Source of the DNA: Novosphingobium resinovorum
GTDB lineage: Bacteria > Pseudomonadota > Alphaproteobacteria > Sphingomonadales > Sphingomonadaceae
Direction of reading: 5' to 3'
NCBI RefSeq assembly: GCF_027922145.1
Contig: NZ_BSFC01000011.1
Location: 682,001 to 746,000 of the forward strand
Length of the DNA stretch: 64,000 nucleotides
The notes below the pieces were generated by a model. The model was not told where the DNA came from and did no database searches. It saw only the letters and a list, made by a program, of their open reading frames with translations. This document shows positions 43,429-52,157 of the stretch, one piece after another. The position numbers and the translations under genes are program-made. Each line of letters opens with the position of its first letter. Within the stretch, counting starts at the first letter, position 1.

Positions 43429-44490
43429 ATGACGCCGATGTCGCCTGCGAAAACCCCTCTAAAGAGCCGGATAACTGTGCTCTTTTCCGTACTTGTCGCC
43501 GCCAACCTCCTCGTTTGGGGCTGGGCCTTCAGCCTGTTCCACGCCAGCCCGGTGATGCTGGGCACCGCCCTCCTCGCCTGGAGCCTCGGCCTGCGCCACG
43601 CCGTCGACGCCGACCACATCGCCGCCATCGACAACGTCACTCGCAAGCTGATGCAGGAGGGCCAGCGCCCGATCACCGTGGGCCTGTGGTTCGCGCTCGG
43701 CCATTCCGCCATTGTCCTGATCGCCGCGACTACCATCGCGCTGGCAGCAGGCACTCTCGATGATTTCGAGGCGTTCGGCCGCTCGGGCGGGGTGATCGCC
43801 ACGATCATTTCGGCGACCTTCCTGTTCCTGATCGCGATCATGAACCTCGCGATCCTGCGCGGGGTCTGGCAGCGCTTCGTCGAAGTACGGCGCGGCGGGA
43901 CCTATGCCGAGGAAGACCTTGACATGCTGCTCGCCGGGCGCGGGCTGATCGCGCGAATCCTGCGCCCCGTGTTCCGGCTGGTGCGCCATGCCTGGCACAT
44001 GGCGCCGCTCGGTTTCCTGTTCGGCCTCGGTTTCGACACCGCCACCGAAGTCGCCATCCTCGGTCTGTCCGGCGCCCATGCGGCAGACGGGATTTCGTTG
44101 GGCTCGGTACTTGTATTCCCGGCGCTGTTCGCAGTTGGCATGGCGCTGGTCGATACCGCCGACGGCGTCATCATGCTGGGGGCCTACGAGTGGGCCTTCG
44201 TCAAGCCGATCCGCAAGCTCTACTACAACATCGTCATCACGGCCATCTCCGCCATGGTGGCGCTGGTGATCGGCTCGATCCAGACCGCCGCGCTGCTGTC
44301 AGAGAAATTCGGGCTGGAGGGCGGCGTATGGTCCGGGGCGGCCTCGCTTTCGGAGCAGTTCAACACGCTGGGATTCCTGATCATCGGCCTGTTCGTGGTG
44401 TGCTGGTTACTGAGCTGGGCCGTGTTCCGCTGGGGCGGGCTGGACTCGGTAGAGATGCGGGCAACGGCCAACCCACCCCGCTGCGACTAG
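43429..44490 (+). CDS. High-affinity nickel/cobalt permease, NiCoT (HoxN/NixA) family
   Basis: NiCoT permeases import Ni2+ or Co2+ across the inner membrane. The 353-residue protein has eight or so helices, the family signature RHAVDADHIAAIDN (HX4DH) in TM2, FALGHSAIVLIAA in TM3, LGFLFGLGFDTATEVAIL in TM5 and LVDTADGVIMLGAYEWAF. The cobalamin riboswitch just upstream indicates that cobalt for B12 is the physiological cargo. ATG 43429 was chosen; ATG 43438 is an alternative. The frame is open into the leader but has no homology there. An intrinsic terminator begins 17 bp after the stop. Confidence 0.94.
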   Translation: MTPMSPAKTPLKSRITVLFSVLVAANLLVWGWAFSLFHASPVMLGTALLAWSLGLRHAVDADHIAAIDNVTRKLMQEGQRPITVGLWFALGHSAIVLIAATTIALAAGTLDDFEAFGRSGGVIATIISATFLFLIAIMNLAILRGVWQRFVEVRRGGTYAEEDLDMLLAGRGLIARILRPVFRLVRHAWHMAPLGFLFGLGFDTATEVAILGLSGAHAADGISLGSVLVFPALFAVGMALVDTADGVIMLGAYEWAFVKPIRKLYYNIVITAISAMVALVIGSIQTAALLSEKFGLEGGVWSGAASLSEQFNTLGFLIIGLFVVCWLLSWAVFRWGGLDSVEMRATANPPRCD

Positions 44491-44507
44491 GTCGCAAACG
44501 ACCAACC

Positions 44508-44552
44508 CTCGGTCCCTCCCGCAAGCGGGAGGGACCGAGAGTGGATCTTTTT
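44508..44552 (+). terminator. Intrinsic terminator of the nickel/cobalt permease gene
   Basis: CTCGGTCCCTCCCGC (44508-44522) and GCGGGAGGGACCGAG (44525-44539) form a perfect 15-bp stem, followed after 8 bases by TTTTT. Confidence 0.88.
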
Positions 44553-44825
44553 CAACGCAAGAAAGCCCGGACCATGAGGAACCACGGCCTTTTCGAATCT
44601 TCCGGGACAGGAAGGCTCTACATAACATTGCGTTATTAGTGCAGCAGCGAGAGGACGCTCTACTGGCTCTGGTTGGCCCGTGCGAGCATCGCGGTGTGGC
44701 CCTTCGGTCGTCAATGCCTATGTCACCACCAAAGTGGACGGCGCACCCGTCGTCATCCCCTCCCGGCCGGGCTTCTGACGGGACAGTTCGGGGAAACCTG
44801 TCAGCCCGGCTGCCGGTTCAGGCTG
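44553..44825. other. Gap without an intact gene; possible 3' gene fragment at 44662-44778 (+)
   Basis: No complete gene fits here. On the + strand a frame ending at TGA 44776-44778 reads PSVVNAYVTTKVDGAPVVIP then SRPGF, which looks like the end of a real protein rather than a shadow. It has no start or ribosome-binding site and I cannot name its family. It may be the tail of a deleted gene, in line with the decayed flagellar genes 2.5 kb away. Confidence 0.3.
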
Positions 44826-45272
44826 TCAGTGAAGGCGGATGGAAGTCGAGGCCAACTGGACATCAGCGGCATGCGGCGCGCGCTCGCCCTTCGCCAGCAC
44901 CGCAGCGACGTGCCCGGCCAGCATCGCCAGCGCAAGCGTCGAGCCCTCAGCAATGGCCTCCTCGGAGCCGCCCGGCGGCACCACGGTCGCAAGGCAGGTG
45001 TCGTGACTGCCGCGCGACAGCATGAAGGGCATGTCCGGGCCGATGATCTCAAGCACGGCGCTCATCGCCGCGCCGCATTCGAGCATCGCATCGATACGCA
45101 CACGGTCGAGCGGTATGGCACCGTCGATGCCGACGCCGTCCAACAAGGCCAGCGCTTCGCGAATACGGTCGATCTCCTCGCACGCGGCACTGCCCGCGCA
45201 ATCGTGGAGGAAGTCACGCAGACGCCTCGCATGAGCGCGATCGCCGCCGACATTGTTCGAAGTACTTGCCAT
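44826..45272 (-). CDS. Hypothetical protein, about 148 aa
   Basis: No family is recognised. The protein is soluble: a charged helical first half (RAHARRLRDFLHDCAGSAACEEIDRIREALALL) is followed by ALLDGVGIDGAIPLDRVRI and then AAMSAVLEIIGPDMPFMLSRG, with an alanine-rich helix near the end (STLALAMLAGHVAAVLA). The start is uncertain. ATG 45272 has AAGG very close upstream; the frame extends to ATG 45350, which has no clear ribosome-binding site. It is monocistronic. Confidence 0.6.
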   Translation of the reverse strand: MASTSNNVGGDRAHARRLRDFLHDCAGSAACEEIDRIREALALLDGVGIDGAIPLDRVRIDAMLECGAAMSAVLEIIGPDMPFMLSRGSHDTCLATVVPPGGSEEAIAEGSTLALAMLAGHVAAVLAKGERAPHAADVQLASTSIRLH

Positions 45273-45462
45273 TGCCTTATCGTTTTCTTTCGCGTCCGAA
45301 GGGTGCGCCACAGTCCCCAGACGTGGCCCGGCGTCAATACGCAGTTCCATATAGCCCGGATTCGCTGTCCCACCTTGTTACATCTTATAGAGGCTAGGTG
45401 AAACACCCGTGTATTCAGGGCTGCGCAGACTCCTTGCGGAAATCCCCTTAGGGAAACCGCCT

Positions 45463-46179
45463 CTAGAGCCGCGCTATCGCGTCAAGTCTATCAGCCACCC
45501 AGTCCGGCTCGGTAAGCATCAGGTCATGTCCAGTCTCTATATCCCAGACCCTACCGTGAGATCTCTCGGTCAGTAACTTCATGTCACGCCCCGATATTGT
45601 CGAGGTGCAGACGATATGGCTCTCCGGAATGGCGCGCATCGCGGCTTCCCGGGTGAGCACGAGGTTCTGCTCGAAGCATCGCCATGGCTGGACGGTCAAC
45701 CGGGCATCGATCCATGGTCCCAGCACCGAATCGGTCACTCCGAAAAATGCGGCCATGCCGGGCATCGCCGCCATAACGACTCGCACGCCGTCGATCTCAT
45801 TCAACCCTTGCCTGGCGCCATGGATGGCTTCGTAAGCGTGCTCGCAAAGTGATTCGCCGTCGCGCGGATAGGCCGCGTCGAGATAGACGCGGTGGCCGAC
45901 ACGTTCGGGTTTGCGGTCCGCCGCGCCGGTGATGACCATGTCGCCATAACTGTGGCCGACGAGGATCGCGTCAGTGAGATCCTCGAAATCCAGAAGCCCG
46001 GCGATGTCGGCAATGTGAGTGTCGAGATCGATCGTGGCGCTTAACAGGTGCGCGCGGTCGGCAAGGCCGCTCAGCGACGGTGCGTGCACATCGTGCCCGA
46101 GCGCCCGCAACCGCTGCGCTACCGGCTTGTAGCCCCAGCCGCCGTGCCCGCCGCCATGGACCCGAACGAAAGTCGACAC
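45463..46179 (-). CDS. Alpha/beta-fold hydrolase (small esterase type)
   Basis: The 238-residue enzyme has the compact esterase layout of plant methyl-esterase and EstC-like proteins. The oxyanion segment is VHGGGHGGWGYKPVAQRL, the nucleophile elbow GHSYGD has Ser near residue 76, the acidic residue is probably in VYLDAAYPRDG, and the catalytic His is in IETGHDLMLTEPDWVA. Substrate is unknown. It lies downstream of the aminotransferase gene in the same direction with a 48-bp gap, so cotranscription is possible. Confidence 0.88.
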   Translation of the reverse strand: MSTFVRVHGGGHGGWGYKPVAQRLRALGHDVHAPSLSGLADRAHLLSATIDLDTHIADIAGLLDFEDLTDAILVGHSYGDMVITGAADRKPERVGHRVYLDAAYPRDGESLCEHAYEAIHGARQGLNEIDGVRVVMAAMPGMAAFFGVTDSVLGPWIDARLTVQPWRCFEQNLVLTREAAMRAIPESHIVCTSTISGRDMKLLTERSHGRVWDIETGHDLMLTEPDWVADRLDAIARL

Positions 46180-46227
46180 GCCGCCCCCTGATTATGATCC
46201 ACAAAGGATCACATCAGTGCGCTTGTG

Positions 46228-47373
46228 TCAGGCGCCGACAATCTCCTGGCGTGCCGCAAACCATGCGATCATGCGGTCGATCGCGTCCTCGATCTCGGGT
46301 GTGGAGACCGCGAAGCTCAGGCGGATGAAACGATGGCCGTCGACCGGATCGAAGTCGATGCCGGGCGCCGTGGCGACGCCGGTGTCGGCAAGCAGTTGGC
46401 GGCAGAAGGCGAAGCTATCGTTGGTCAGGTGGCGGATGTCGGCCCAGATATAAAAGGCACCGTCCGGCGGCGCGATCCGTTGCAGGCCCAGGCGAGGCAG
46501 CGCCGCCAGCAAAAGCTCGCGGTTACGGGCGTAGCTCGCGTGGTGTCCTTCCAGTTCCTCGACGCAGTCGAAGGCTACCAGCCCGGCATGCTGCGCCAGC
46601 ACCGGCGGGGTCAGGAACAGGTTGGCGATCCGCGCCCGCGCCGCGTCAATCAGGTGGGGCGGGACGACCAGCCAGCCCAGTCGCCAGCCGGCCATCGAGA
46701 ACCACTTGGAAAAGCTGTTCACCACCAAGGCCTCCGGCACGTGCTGCAGCACGGAGTCCGCCGTCATGCCGTAGGTCAGTCCGTGATAGATCTCGTCGGA
46801 GATGACGGTGATGCCTTTGCGCGCACAAACCTCGGCGATGGCCGCAAGCTCCTCGGGCGCGATGACGGTCCCGGTGGGGTTCGCCGGGCTGGCGAGGATC
46901 AGTCCTTCCGGCGCCGGGTCGAGCGCGTCGAGCGCGGCGGCAGTGACCTGATAGCGCTCGGCCGGCCCGCAGGGCAGTTCGACCGGCTCGATGTAGAGCG
47001 TGCGCATGGCATTGCGGTACGCGACGTAGCCCGGGCGAGCGAGCGCCACCCGCGCGCCGGGACGGAACAGGCACGACAGCGCCAGCACGAAGGCCGGCGA
47101 TGCGCCGCAGGTCAGGAACACCTGCTCGGGCGAAACCATGACGCCATAAGCTTCGGCATAGTGACGCGCGATCCGCTCGCGCAGTGCCGGGCTTTCCCAG
47201 TATCCGCCCGCCTCTGCATCCAGCACCGCGTGGGCGGCGGCGATGGCGGCAGCTGGAGCCCCCGTCGAGGGCTGGCCGTATTCCATGTGGATCACGTCGC
47301 GCCCCTCGGCGGCGAGTTCGTAGGCGAGACGGCCGATGGTGGTGGCGTGGAAGGGTTCGACGTGCGCGATCAT
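46228..47373 (-). CDS. PLP-dependent class I/II aminotransferase
   Basis: The 381-residue fold-type I enzyme shows YGQPSTGAP and GGYWESPALRERIARHY in the N-terminal part, the SPANPTGTVI loop, ISDEIYHGLTY with the cofactor Asp and Tyr, and the Schiff-base lysine in NSFSKWFSMAGWRLGW (about residue 225). Arg in FIRLSFA near the C-terminus would bind the substrate carboxylate. It resembles aspartate/aromatic aminotransferases; the amino acid cannot be told from sequence. It lies between the SnoaL gene and the hydrolase. Confidence 0.9.
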   Translation of the reverse strand: MIAHVEPFHATTIGRLAYELAAEGRDVIHMEYGQPSTGAPAAAIAAAHAVLDAEAGGYWESPALRERIARHYAEAYGVMVSPEQVFLTCGASPAFVLALSCLFRPGARVALARPGYVAYRNAMRTLYIEPVELPCGPAERYQVTAAALDALDPAPEGLILASPANPTGTVIAPEELAAIAEVCARKGITVISDEIYHGLTYGMTADSVLQHVPEALVVNSFSKWFSMAGWRLGWLVVPPHLIDAARARIANLFLTPPVLAQHAGLVAFDCVEELEGHHASYARNRELLLAALPRLGLQRIAPPDGAFYIWADIRHLTNDSFAFCRQLLADTGVATAPGIDFDPVDGHRFIRLSFAVSTPEIEDAIDRMIAWFAARQEIVGA

Positions 47374-47442
47374 GCCCGCCTGCTACGCGCAGCAAGGGCG
47401 CGATGCAATGCGGGCGCCTTGCGGGATCGGTGCGATGCGCGC

Positions 47443-47868
47443 TCAGGATGCGAAGACGGTGTAGATCCGCGCGTCGAACAGCCACCGGCCGTCCAGCCGC
47501 ACGAATCGGTCGTGATATTCGCCGGTGACCTCCTTGTCAGTGCCAGTGATCCGCGCCACCATCATCGCATTGGCCCGCGCAGTATCGCCCGTGACCTCGA
47601 TCATCAGGTTATGGATCAGCGGCACCGGATGCGGCCTTCCCTTTCCTTCGAGCAGAAACGCAACCAGTGCCTGCGGAGTGTCAAACCGCTGGCGCACGAC
47701 GTGTTCGGCACGGTCCGGCGCACCGGAGCGGACCTCGAAAGTGCCCGTTGAAGCGAAAAGCTTTGAAATGTCCTCATAGGCCTCTCGCCGCACGGCGCGG
47801 GCATAGCCGTGAACGAGATCGGCGATGGCGCTTTGTGCCTCAATCCGGGCCAGGCGGTCTTCGGTCAT
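47443..47868 (-). CDS. SnoaL-like / NTF2-fold protein of the SDR operon
   Basis: This 141-residue protein has the SnoaL_4 fold: LARIEAQSAIADLVHGYARAVRREAYEDISKLF, then VPLIHNLMIEVTGDTARANAMMVAR and DRFVRLDGRWLFDARIYTVF. The ATG overlaps the stop of the upstream SDR gene (ATGA at 47865-47868), so the two are made together and may act on the same small molecule. Related proteins are isomerases, dehydratases or cyclases. It is distinct in sequence from the NTF2-fold gene at 42.5 kb. Confidence 0.85.
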   Translation of the reverse strand: MTEDRLARIEAQSAIADLVHGYARAVRREAYEDISKLFASTGTFEVRSGAPDRAEHVVRQRFDTPQALVAFLLEGKGRPHPVPLIHNLMIEVTGDTARANAMMVARITGTDKEVTGEYHDRFVRLDGRWLFDARIYTVFAS

Positions 47869-48665
47869 GCGGCTGCCCCTTCACTCGCATCCCGCCGCTC
47901 GCAGGCGGCGCGGATCGCCGCGAAGCGAGGCTCGACGCTGCGCCAGACGCGGGTGTGAGTGACGATGCAGGGTTCGTCGGCTTCGATGCCCGCCAGTACC
48001 ATCGCGCCGACATGGTCGGGCGTCACGCTGGAGAGCGGCATCGCCCCCGCATACTGACGGATCTCGCCCCCAACCTTGCGGGTGTTCTCGGCGAGGTTCG
48101 TGGCGACATAGCCGGGGCAAAGGAGCGACACGCCGACGCCATGCGGCGCCATCTCCTGCCGCAGAGCCTCGGTAAGCGCGGTCACGCCGAACTTGGCGAC
48201 GGCATAGGCCCCCACGCCGGGCACGCTCGCGGTGAGACCGGCCTGGGAGGACGTATTCACGATATGCCCCCTGCCTCTCGCCCGCATGTCGGAGGCGAAA
48301 GCGAAGACGCCATTGGCGATGCCGGTGAGATTGATCGCCACGATGCGATCGAAGCTGGCAGGGTCCATATCCGCGAACTCGCGACCGTTGGGAGCGATGC
48401 CGGCATTGTTGACCAGTACGTCGACCGGCCCGAAAGCGCCCTGCGCCTCGGCCTTGGCCCGTGCCCAACCGTCCCGGTCGCGGGTATCGAGCATGACGCC
48501 GTGCACCGCCTCGCCCCGATCGCCCAGCACCGCGTCGAGGCGTTCTGCATCGATGTCGGCGATGGTCACCCGGATGCCCCTGCGGACCATCGCATCGACG
48601 ATACCTAGGCCGATGCCGCTCGCCCCGCCGGTGACGAAGGCGTGCCGTGCCTCGCTCAAATCCAT
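47865..48665 (-). CDS. Short-chain dehydrogenase/reductase 1
   Basis: The 266-residue NAD(P)-dependent oxidoreductase has TGGASGIGLGI (cofactor loop), DIDAERLDAV, the NNAGI motif, catalytic Ser in NTSSQAG and YAVAK for Tyr and Lys. The acidic residue after the second strand (ADID) favours NAD(H). ATG 48665 was chosen for its AGGAGAGG site; a longer frame to 48746 lacks homology. It is divergent from the sulfotransferase gene across 128 bp and coupled to the SnoaL-like gene. Confidence 0.9.
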   Translation of the reverse strand: MDLSEARHAFVTGGASGIGLGIVDAMVRRGIRVTIADIDAERLDAVLGDRGEAVHGVMLDTRDRDGWARAKAEAQGAFGPVDVLVNNAGIAPNGREFADMDPASFDRIVAINLTGIANGVFAFASDMRARGRGHIVNTSSQAGLTASVPGVGAYAVAKFGVTALTEALRQEMAPHGVGVSLLCPGYVATNLAENTRKVGGEIRQYAGAMPLSSVTPDHVGAMVLAGIEADEPCIVTHTRVWRSVEPRFAAIRAACERRDASEGAAA

Positions 48666-48793
48666 GGTTTTCACCTCTCCTGATCGCGACCTCGCCGCTT
48701 TGAGGGAATTTTGAAGAAGCGGGCACCGCCTTGCAATCGGCAACACCGCTGTTCATCACCGCCGGGACGATAAGAACAGGGAGATGCGCCGCC

Positions 48794-49945
48794 ATGACTG
48801 TGGACGATGTGATCGCGGCTGCACGCAGCCAGACCGGACTGACCGAAATCGGCGACCCGGCCGCACTGGAAGGACTACAGAGGCTGATCGATGCCTATGC
48901 CGAAGAGGCACGCTTCACCGAGCGCGGCACGCAGCTCGCGCAGCGCGATCTGGTGAAGTACATGGCGGGCCGCATGCGGATCGAAGACTGGCTGGCCCGT
49001 CATCCCGAACTCCTCGAGCGCCCCGTCGAAAAGCCGATGTTCGTCTTCGGCCTGCCGCGCACCGGGACCACTCTGGTCATCAACCTGCTCGCCGCCGACC
49101 CCAAGCGCCGCTCGTTCCTGCGCTGGGAATCGCATGATCCGGTGCCGCCGCCGCATTTCCACGAACTGGCTGCCGGTCCTCGCTGGAAGGCGATGCAGGA
49201 CCAGACGCAGGCCTCGCTGCAATATATGCCGCAGATCGCCGCTATCCATTATGAGGACGCGCATAGCCCGACCGAGTGCCAGTTCTCGATGACCTACTCG
49301 TTCTGTGCGCAGGTGTTCGAATCGCAGGCCGACATTCCGAGCTATCGCCACTGGCTGCTGCACGAGGCCGACTATCGTCCGGCGTTCCGCTTCCACAAGC
49401 GGCTGCTGCAGCTCCTGCAGGCCGAGACGGGAGGGCGATGGACGCTCAAGAACCCGTGGCACCCGTTGTTTCTGGATGCGCTGTACGAGGTCTACCCCGA
49501 CGCGCAGTTGGTCATGACCCACCGCGATCCCGCCGACGTACTGGGATCCATCGGCAGTCTGATCGAGAACGTGCGGCGGATCTATTCGGACGAGATCGAC
49601 CTGGAAGGCATCGGCCGGACCTTTATGGAGACCTTCGCGCTGATGATCGAGCGGCAGGACGCATTCCGCGCCGCCCATGGTGCGGATGCCATTCTCGACG
49701 TCCAGTACATCGATGTGATGAAGGACCCCATCGGCACCTGCCGCAGCATCTACGACCACTTCGGCGAGCCCTTCACGCAAGAGGCAGCGGCCGGGATGGA
49801 AGCCTACATGGCAGCCAATCCCAAGGGCAAGCACGGCAAGCACGACTACTCGCTGGAACGCTACGGCCTCACGCGCGAGGGGGTTCATGCCGCATTCGCC
49901 GACTATATCGAGCGCTACCGTATCCCCGTGAAACAGGGCGCATGA
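48794..49945 (+). CDS. Sulfotransferase-domain protein
   Basis: The 383-residue protein has an N-terminal helical region (TVDDVIAAARSQTGLTE) and a PAPS-dependent sulfotransferase fold. The 5'-phosphosulfate loop is FGLPRTGTTLVINLLA (about residues 80-95), followed by RWTLKNPWHPLFLDALYEVYPDAQLVMTHRDPADVLGSIGSL, which carries the 3'-phosphate-binding Arg and Ser. It belongs to the large sphingomonad/mycobacterial group annotated as sulfotransferase, for which few activities are proven. ATG 48794 follows AGGGAG. It overlaps the VOC gene by 4 bp. Confidence 0.85.
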   Translation: MTVDDVIAAARSQTGLTEIGDPAALEGLQRLIDAYAEEARFTERGTQLAQRDLVKYMAGRMRIEDWLARHPELLERPVEKPMFVFGLPRTGTTLVINLLAADPKRRSFLRWESHDPVPPPHFHELAAGPRWKAMQDQTQASLQYMPQIAAIHYEDAHSPTECQFSMTYSFCAQVFESQADIPSYRHWLLHEADYRPAFRFHKRLLQLLQAETGGRWTLKNPWHPLFLDALYEVYPDAQLVMTHRDPADVLGSIGSLIENVRRIYSDEIDLEGIGRTFMETFALMIERQDAFRAAHGADAILDVQYIDVMKDPIGTCRSIYDHFGEPFTQEAAAGMEAYMAANPKGKHGKHDYSLERYGLTREGVHAAFADYIERYRIPVKQGA

Positions 49946-50466
49946 CGCATCTCGGCAAGCGCTACGGCCAGCTCGTCCAGATGAGCTATGCCACGCGCGA
50001 CATGGACGCGGCCCTCGCCCATGCCGAGACGCAGCTGGACATCACCGGCCTGCGCCGCAGCGAATCCGAGATTGAGGTGCTGTCCTACGGAGAACGCCGC
50101 AGACTGGGCGTGAAATCCGCGATCGCCAACGTCGCAGGCCCCCGCGGCCTGCGCCAGTTCGAGATCATCGAGCCGGTGTCTGGCGTGACGGGTATCTACA
50201 CCGACGCGGTGGACCTTTCGGCGCAGGTCCTCGCCTTTCACCACATCGGTATCGCCGTGCCGGGACCTTATACAGAATGGGAGGCCCTCCTCCACGACGT
50301 GCGCGCGAGCGGGGACGCGCTGGCCCTGCAGTTCCCCGCCGAACCGTCCGCCCAAGCCGGGATTTGCTTCTGCTACGTCGATACACGCGAGAGGATCGGC
50401 CACTTCACGGAATACCTGTGGGCCGACCCTTCGCTGGCGGGAATAACGGTCGCGCCCTGGCTCTAG
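49942..50466 (+). CDS. VOC-superfamily (glyoxalase/dioxygenase-like) protein
   Basis: The 174-residue protein has the paired beta-alpha-beta units of the VOC fold: LVQMSYATRDMDAALAHAETQL and LAFHHIGIAVPGPYTEWEALL, with the histidine in FHHIGI as a possible metal ligand and Glu in GHFTEYLW near the end. VOC proteins are metal-dependent lyases, isomerases or dioxygenases. The ATG overlaps the sulfotransferase stop (ATGA at 49942-49945). Its stop overlaps the convergent SDR 2 stop by 4 bp. Confidence 0.82.
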   Translation: MTHLGKRYGQLVQMSYATRDMDAALAHAETQLDITGLRRSESEIEVLSYGERRRLGVKSAIANVAGPRGLRQFEIIEPVSGVTGIYTDAVDLSAQVLAFHHIGIAVPGPYTEWEALLHDVRASGDALALQFPAEPSAQAGICFCYVDTRERIGHFTEYLWADPSLAGITVAPWL

Positions 50467-51272
50467 GTGCCGTCGCTATTGGCGCTGACGATGCCGGGAC
50501 GCTCCGCGCCCATGCCCGAGAAGCCGATCGAATAACCACCGTCCACCGGCAGAATCACCCCGGTGATGTAGGCGGCCTCGTCGCTGGCGAGGAACAGGGC
50601 GGCGGAGGCGATATCCTCGGCGCGGCCCCAGCGGCCCATCGGTATCCCGGCCAGCGTGGGAAAGCCCTCCGGCGGCGAGTCGTGCGATTTCGATGCCTCG
50701 ACCAGTCCGGTCCACATGGTGCCCGGGGCCACGGCGTTCACACGGATGTTCCGGTCCGAATAGTCGAGTGCCGCGACCTTGGTGAGCTGGTGCACGCCCG
50801 CCTTGGCCGAACTGTAGACGCCGTGGTGCTTCCACCCCACCACCGCCGAAGCCGAACTGGTGTTGACGATCGCACCGCCGCCCGTCTTCAGCATGGATTC
50901 GATACCGTACTTCATGCCCAGGAAGACGCCGCGAATGTTGGTGGCGTGAACCTTGTCCCACAACTCGGTCGTCTGGGCATGCAGGGGGCCCATCCCGCCG
51001 CCGAAACCGGCATTGTTGCACAGCACGTCGAGCCGACCGAAACGCTCCTCGGCCCTGGCGATCATGGCCTGGACTTGCGCCTCGCTGGAGACGTCGCAAT
51101 GGATCGAGACGGCATCGCCACCGAGATCGGCCGCAACCTCGTCTTCATTGCCCGAAATGTCGGCCAGCAGCAGCCTGGCCCCTTCCGCATGGAACAGCTG
51201 CGCCATCGCGCGCCCCATCCCGGAACCTGCACCTGTGATTATGCAGACCTTGTCCTGAAGCCTTCCGGCCAT
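50463..51272 (-). CDS. Short-chain dehydrogenase/reductase 2
   Basis: The 269-residue SDR has TGAGSGMGRAMA (cofactor loop), ADISGNEDE, CNNAGFGGGMG, the catalytic Ser in NTSSASAVVG, YSSAK and the C-terminal ITGVILPVDGGYSIGF. The aspartate in LLADIS indicates NAD(H) preference. It resembles 3-alpha-hydroxysteroid or cyclohexanol-type dehydrogenases only at family level. It lies 13 bp downstream of SDR 3 in the same direction. Confidence 0.9.
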   Translation of the reverse strand: MAGRLQDKVCIITGAGSGMGRAMAQLFHAEGARLLLADISGNEDEVAADLGGDAVSIHCDVSSEAQVQAMIARAEERFGRLDVLCNNAGFGGGMGPLHAQTTELWDKVHATNIRGVFLGMKYGIESMLKTGGGAIVNTSSASAVVGWKHHGVYSSAKAGVHQLTKVAALDYSDRNIRVNAVAPGTMWTGLVEASKSHDSPPEGFPTLAGIPMGRWGRAEDIASAALFLASDEAAYITGVILPVDGGYSIGFSGMGAERPGIVSANSDGT

Positions 51273-51285
51273 TTTCCTTCTCCCT

Positions 51286-52038
51286 TCAAGCCGATGTGTC
51301 GATCGTCGGCCGGATCGATATTTCCGAGATGTTCGCGCGGCGCGGCATGGCGAGGATGAAGACGATGGCCTCTCCGATGTCGCGGGGCTTCACCGCACCT
51401 TCCTTCGCCACATGCGCCTGGATCGCGGCGCGCCAGTTGGGATCGGAGATGTTGTCGCCCACTTCGGTCTCGGTCGCGCCCGGCATCAGCGTCGTGACGC
51501 GGACATTGCGGCCGCCCAGTTCCTGCCGCATGCCATCGGTCATCATGTTGACCGCGTGCTTGCTGGCGGAATAGGCGCTGGTCATCGGCCCACCCTTGCG
51601 ACCGGCGAGCGAGGAGATGGTGATGATGTCGCCCTCTCCCTGCTCCAGCATGTGCGGGACGGCGGCAGCACAGGTATAGACGGTGCCCATCAGGTTGATG
51701 TCGATGACTCGCCGGTAGATCGCGGTGTCGCAGTTCTCGATGCCCCCCGCCTCCATGATTCCTGCCGAGTTGATCAGGATGTCGATGCGCCCCAGCTTCT
51801 CGACCGTCTCTCCCACCGCGCGGCGGGCGTCGTCCTCCACGGTCATGTCACCCGGAATGGCCAGCGCCGTTCCACCCTCTGCCTCGATCCGGGCGACGAG
51901 GCCCGACAATCGCTCCGCCCGGCGCGCCGACAGGACGACGGCCGCACCGGCTTCCGCCAGGCACAGCGCCGCCGCCTCGCCGATGCCCGACGAGGCCCCG
52001 GTCACGAGCGCGACTTTTCCTGCAAGGGGTTTGGTCAT
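51286..52038 (-). CDS. Short-chain dehydrogenase/reductase 3
   Basis: The 250-residue SDR has TGASSGIGEAAAL, SARRAERL (arginines after the second strand, favouring NADP(H)), INSAGI, the catalytic Ser in ISSLAG, YSASK, and the LMPGATETEVGDNI segment of the YdfG/serine-dehydrogenase-like group. ATG 52038 follows GGGAG; an ATG at 52071 would add 11 residues. Together with SDR 2 it would form an oxidation/reduction pair with different cofactor preference, which is an inference. Confidence 0.9.
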   Translation of the reverse strand: MTKPLAGKVALVTGASSGIGEAAALCLAEAGAAVVLSARRAERLSGLVARIEAEGGTALAIPGDMTVEDDARRAVGETVEKLGRIDILINSAGIMEAGGIENCDTAIYRRVIDINLMGTVYTCAAAVPHMLEQGEGDIITISSLAGRKGGPMTSAYSASKHAVNMMTDGMRQELGGRNVRVTTLMPGATETEVGDNISDPNWRAAIQAHVAKEGAVKPRDIGEAIVFILAMPRRANISEISIRPTIDTSA

Positions 52039-52157
52039 CGGCGGCAATCTCCCGTTCGTTTTCGTATGCATTGGCTGCCCCCGAGCCGCCGCACAGTCAA
52101 CGGAAAATGCTGAACCCTGTTATAATCGCTCAGGCGCGACGGAGAAGATGTATCCGA

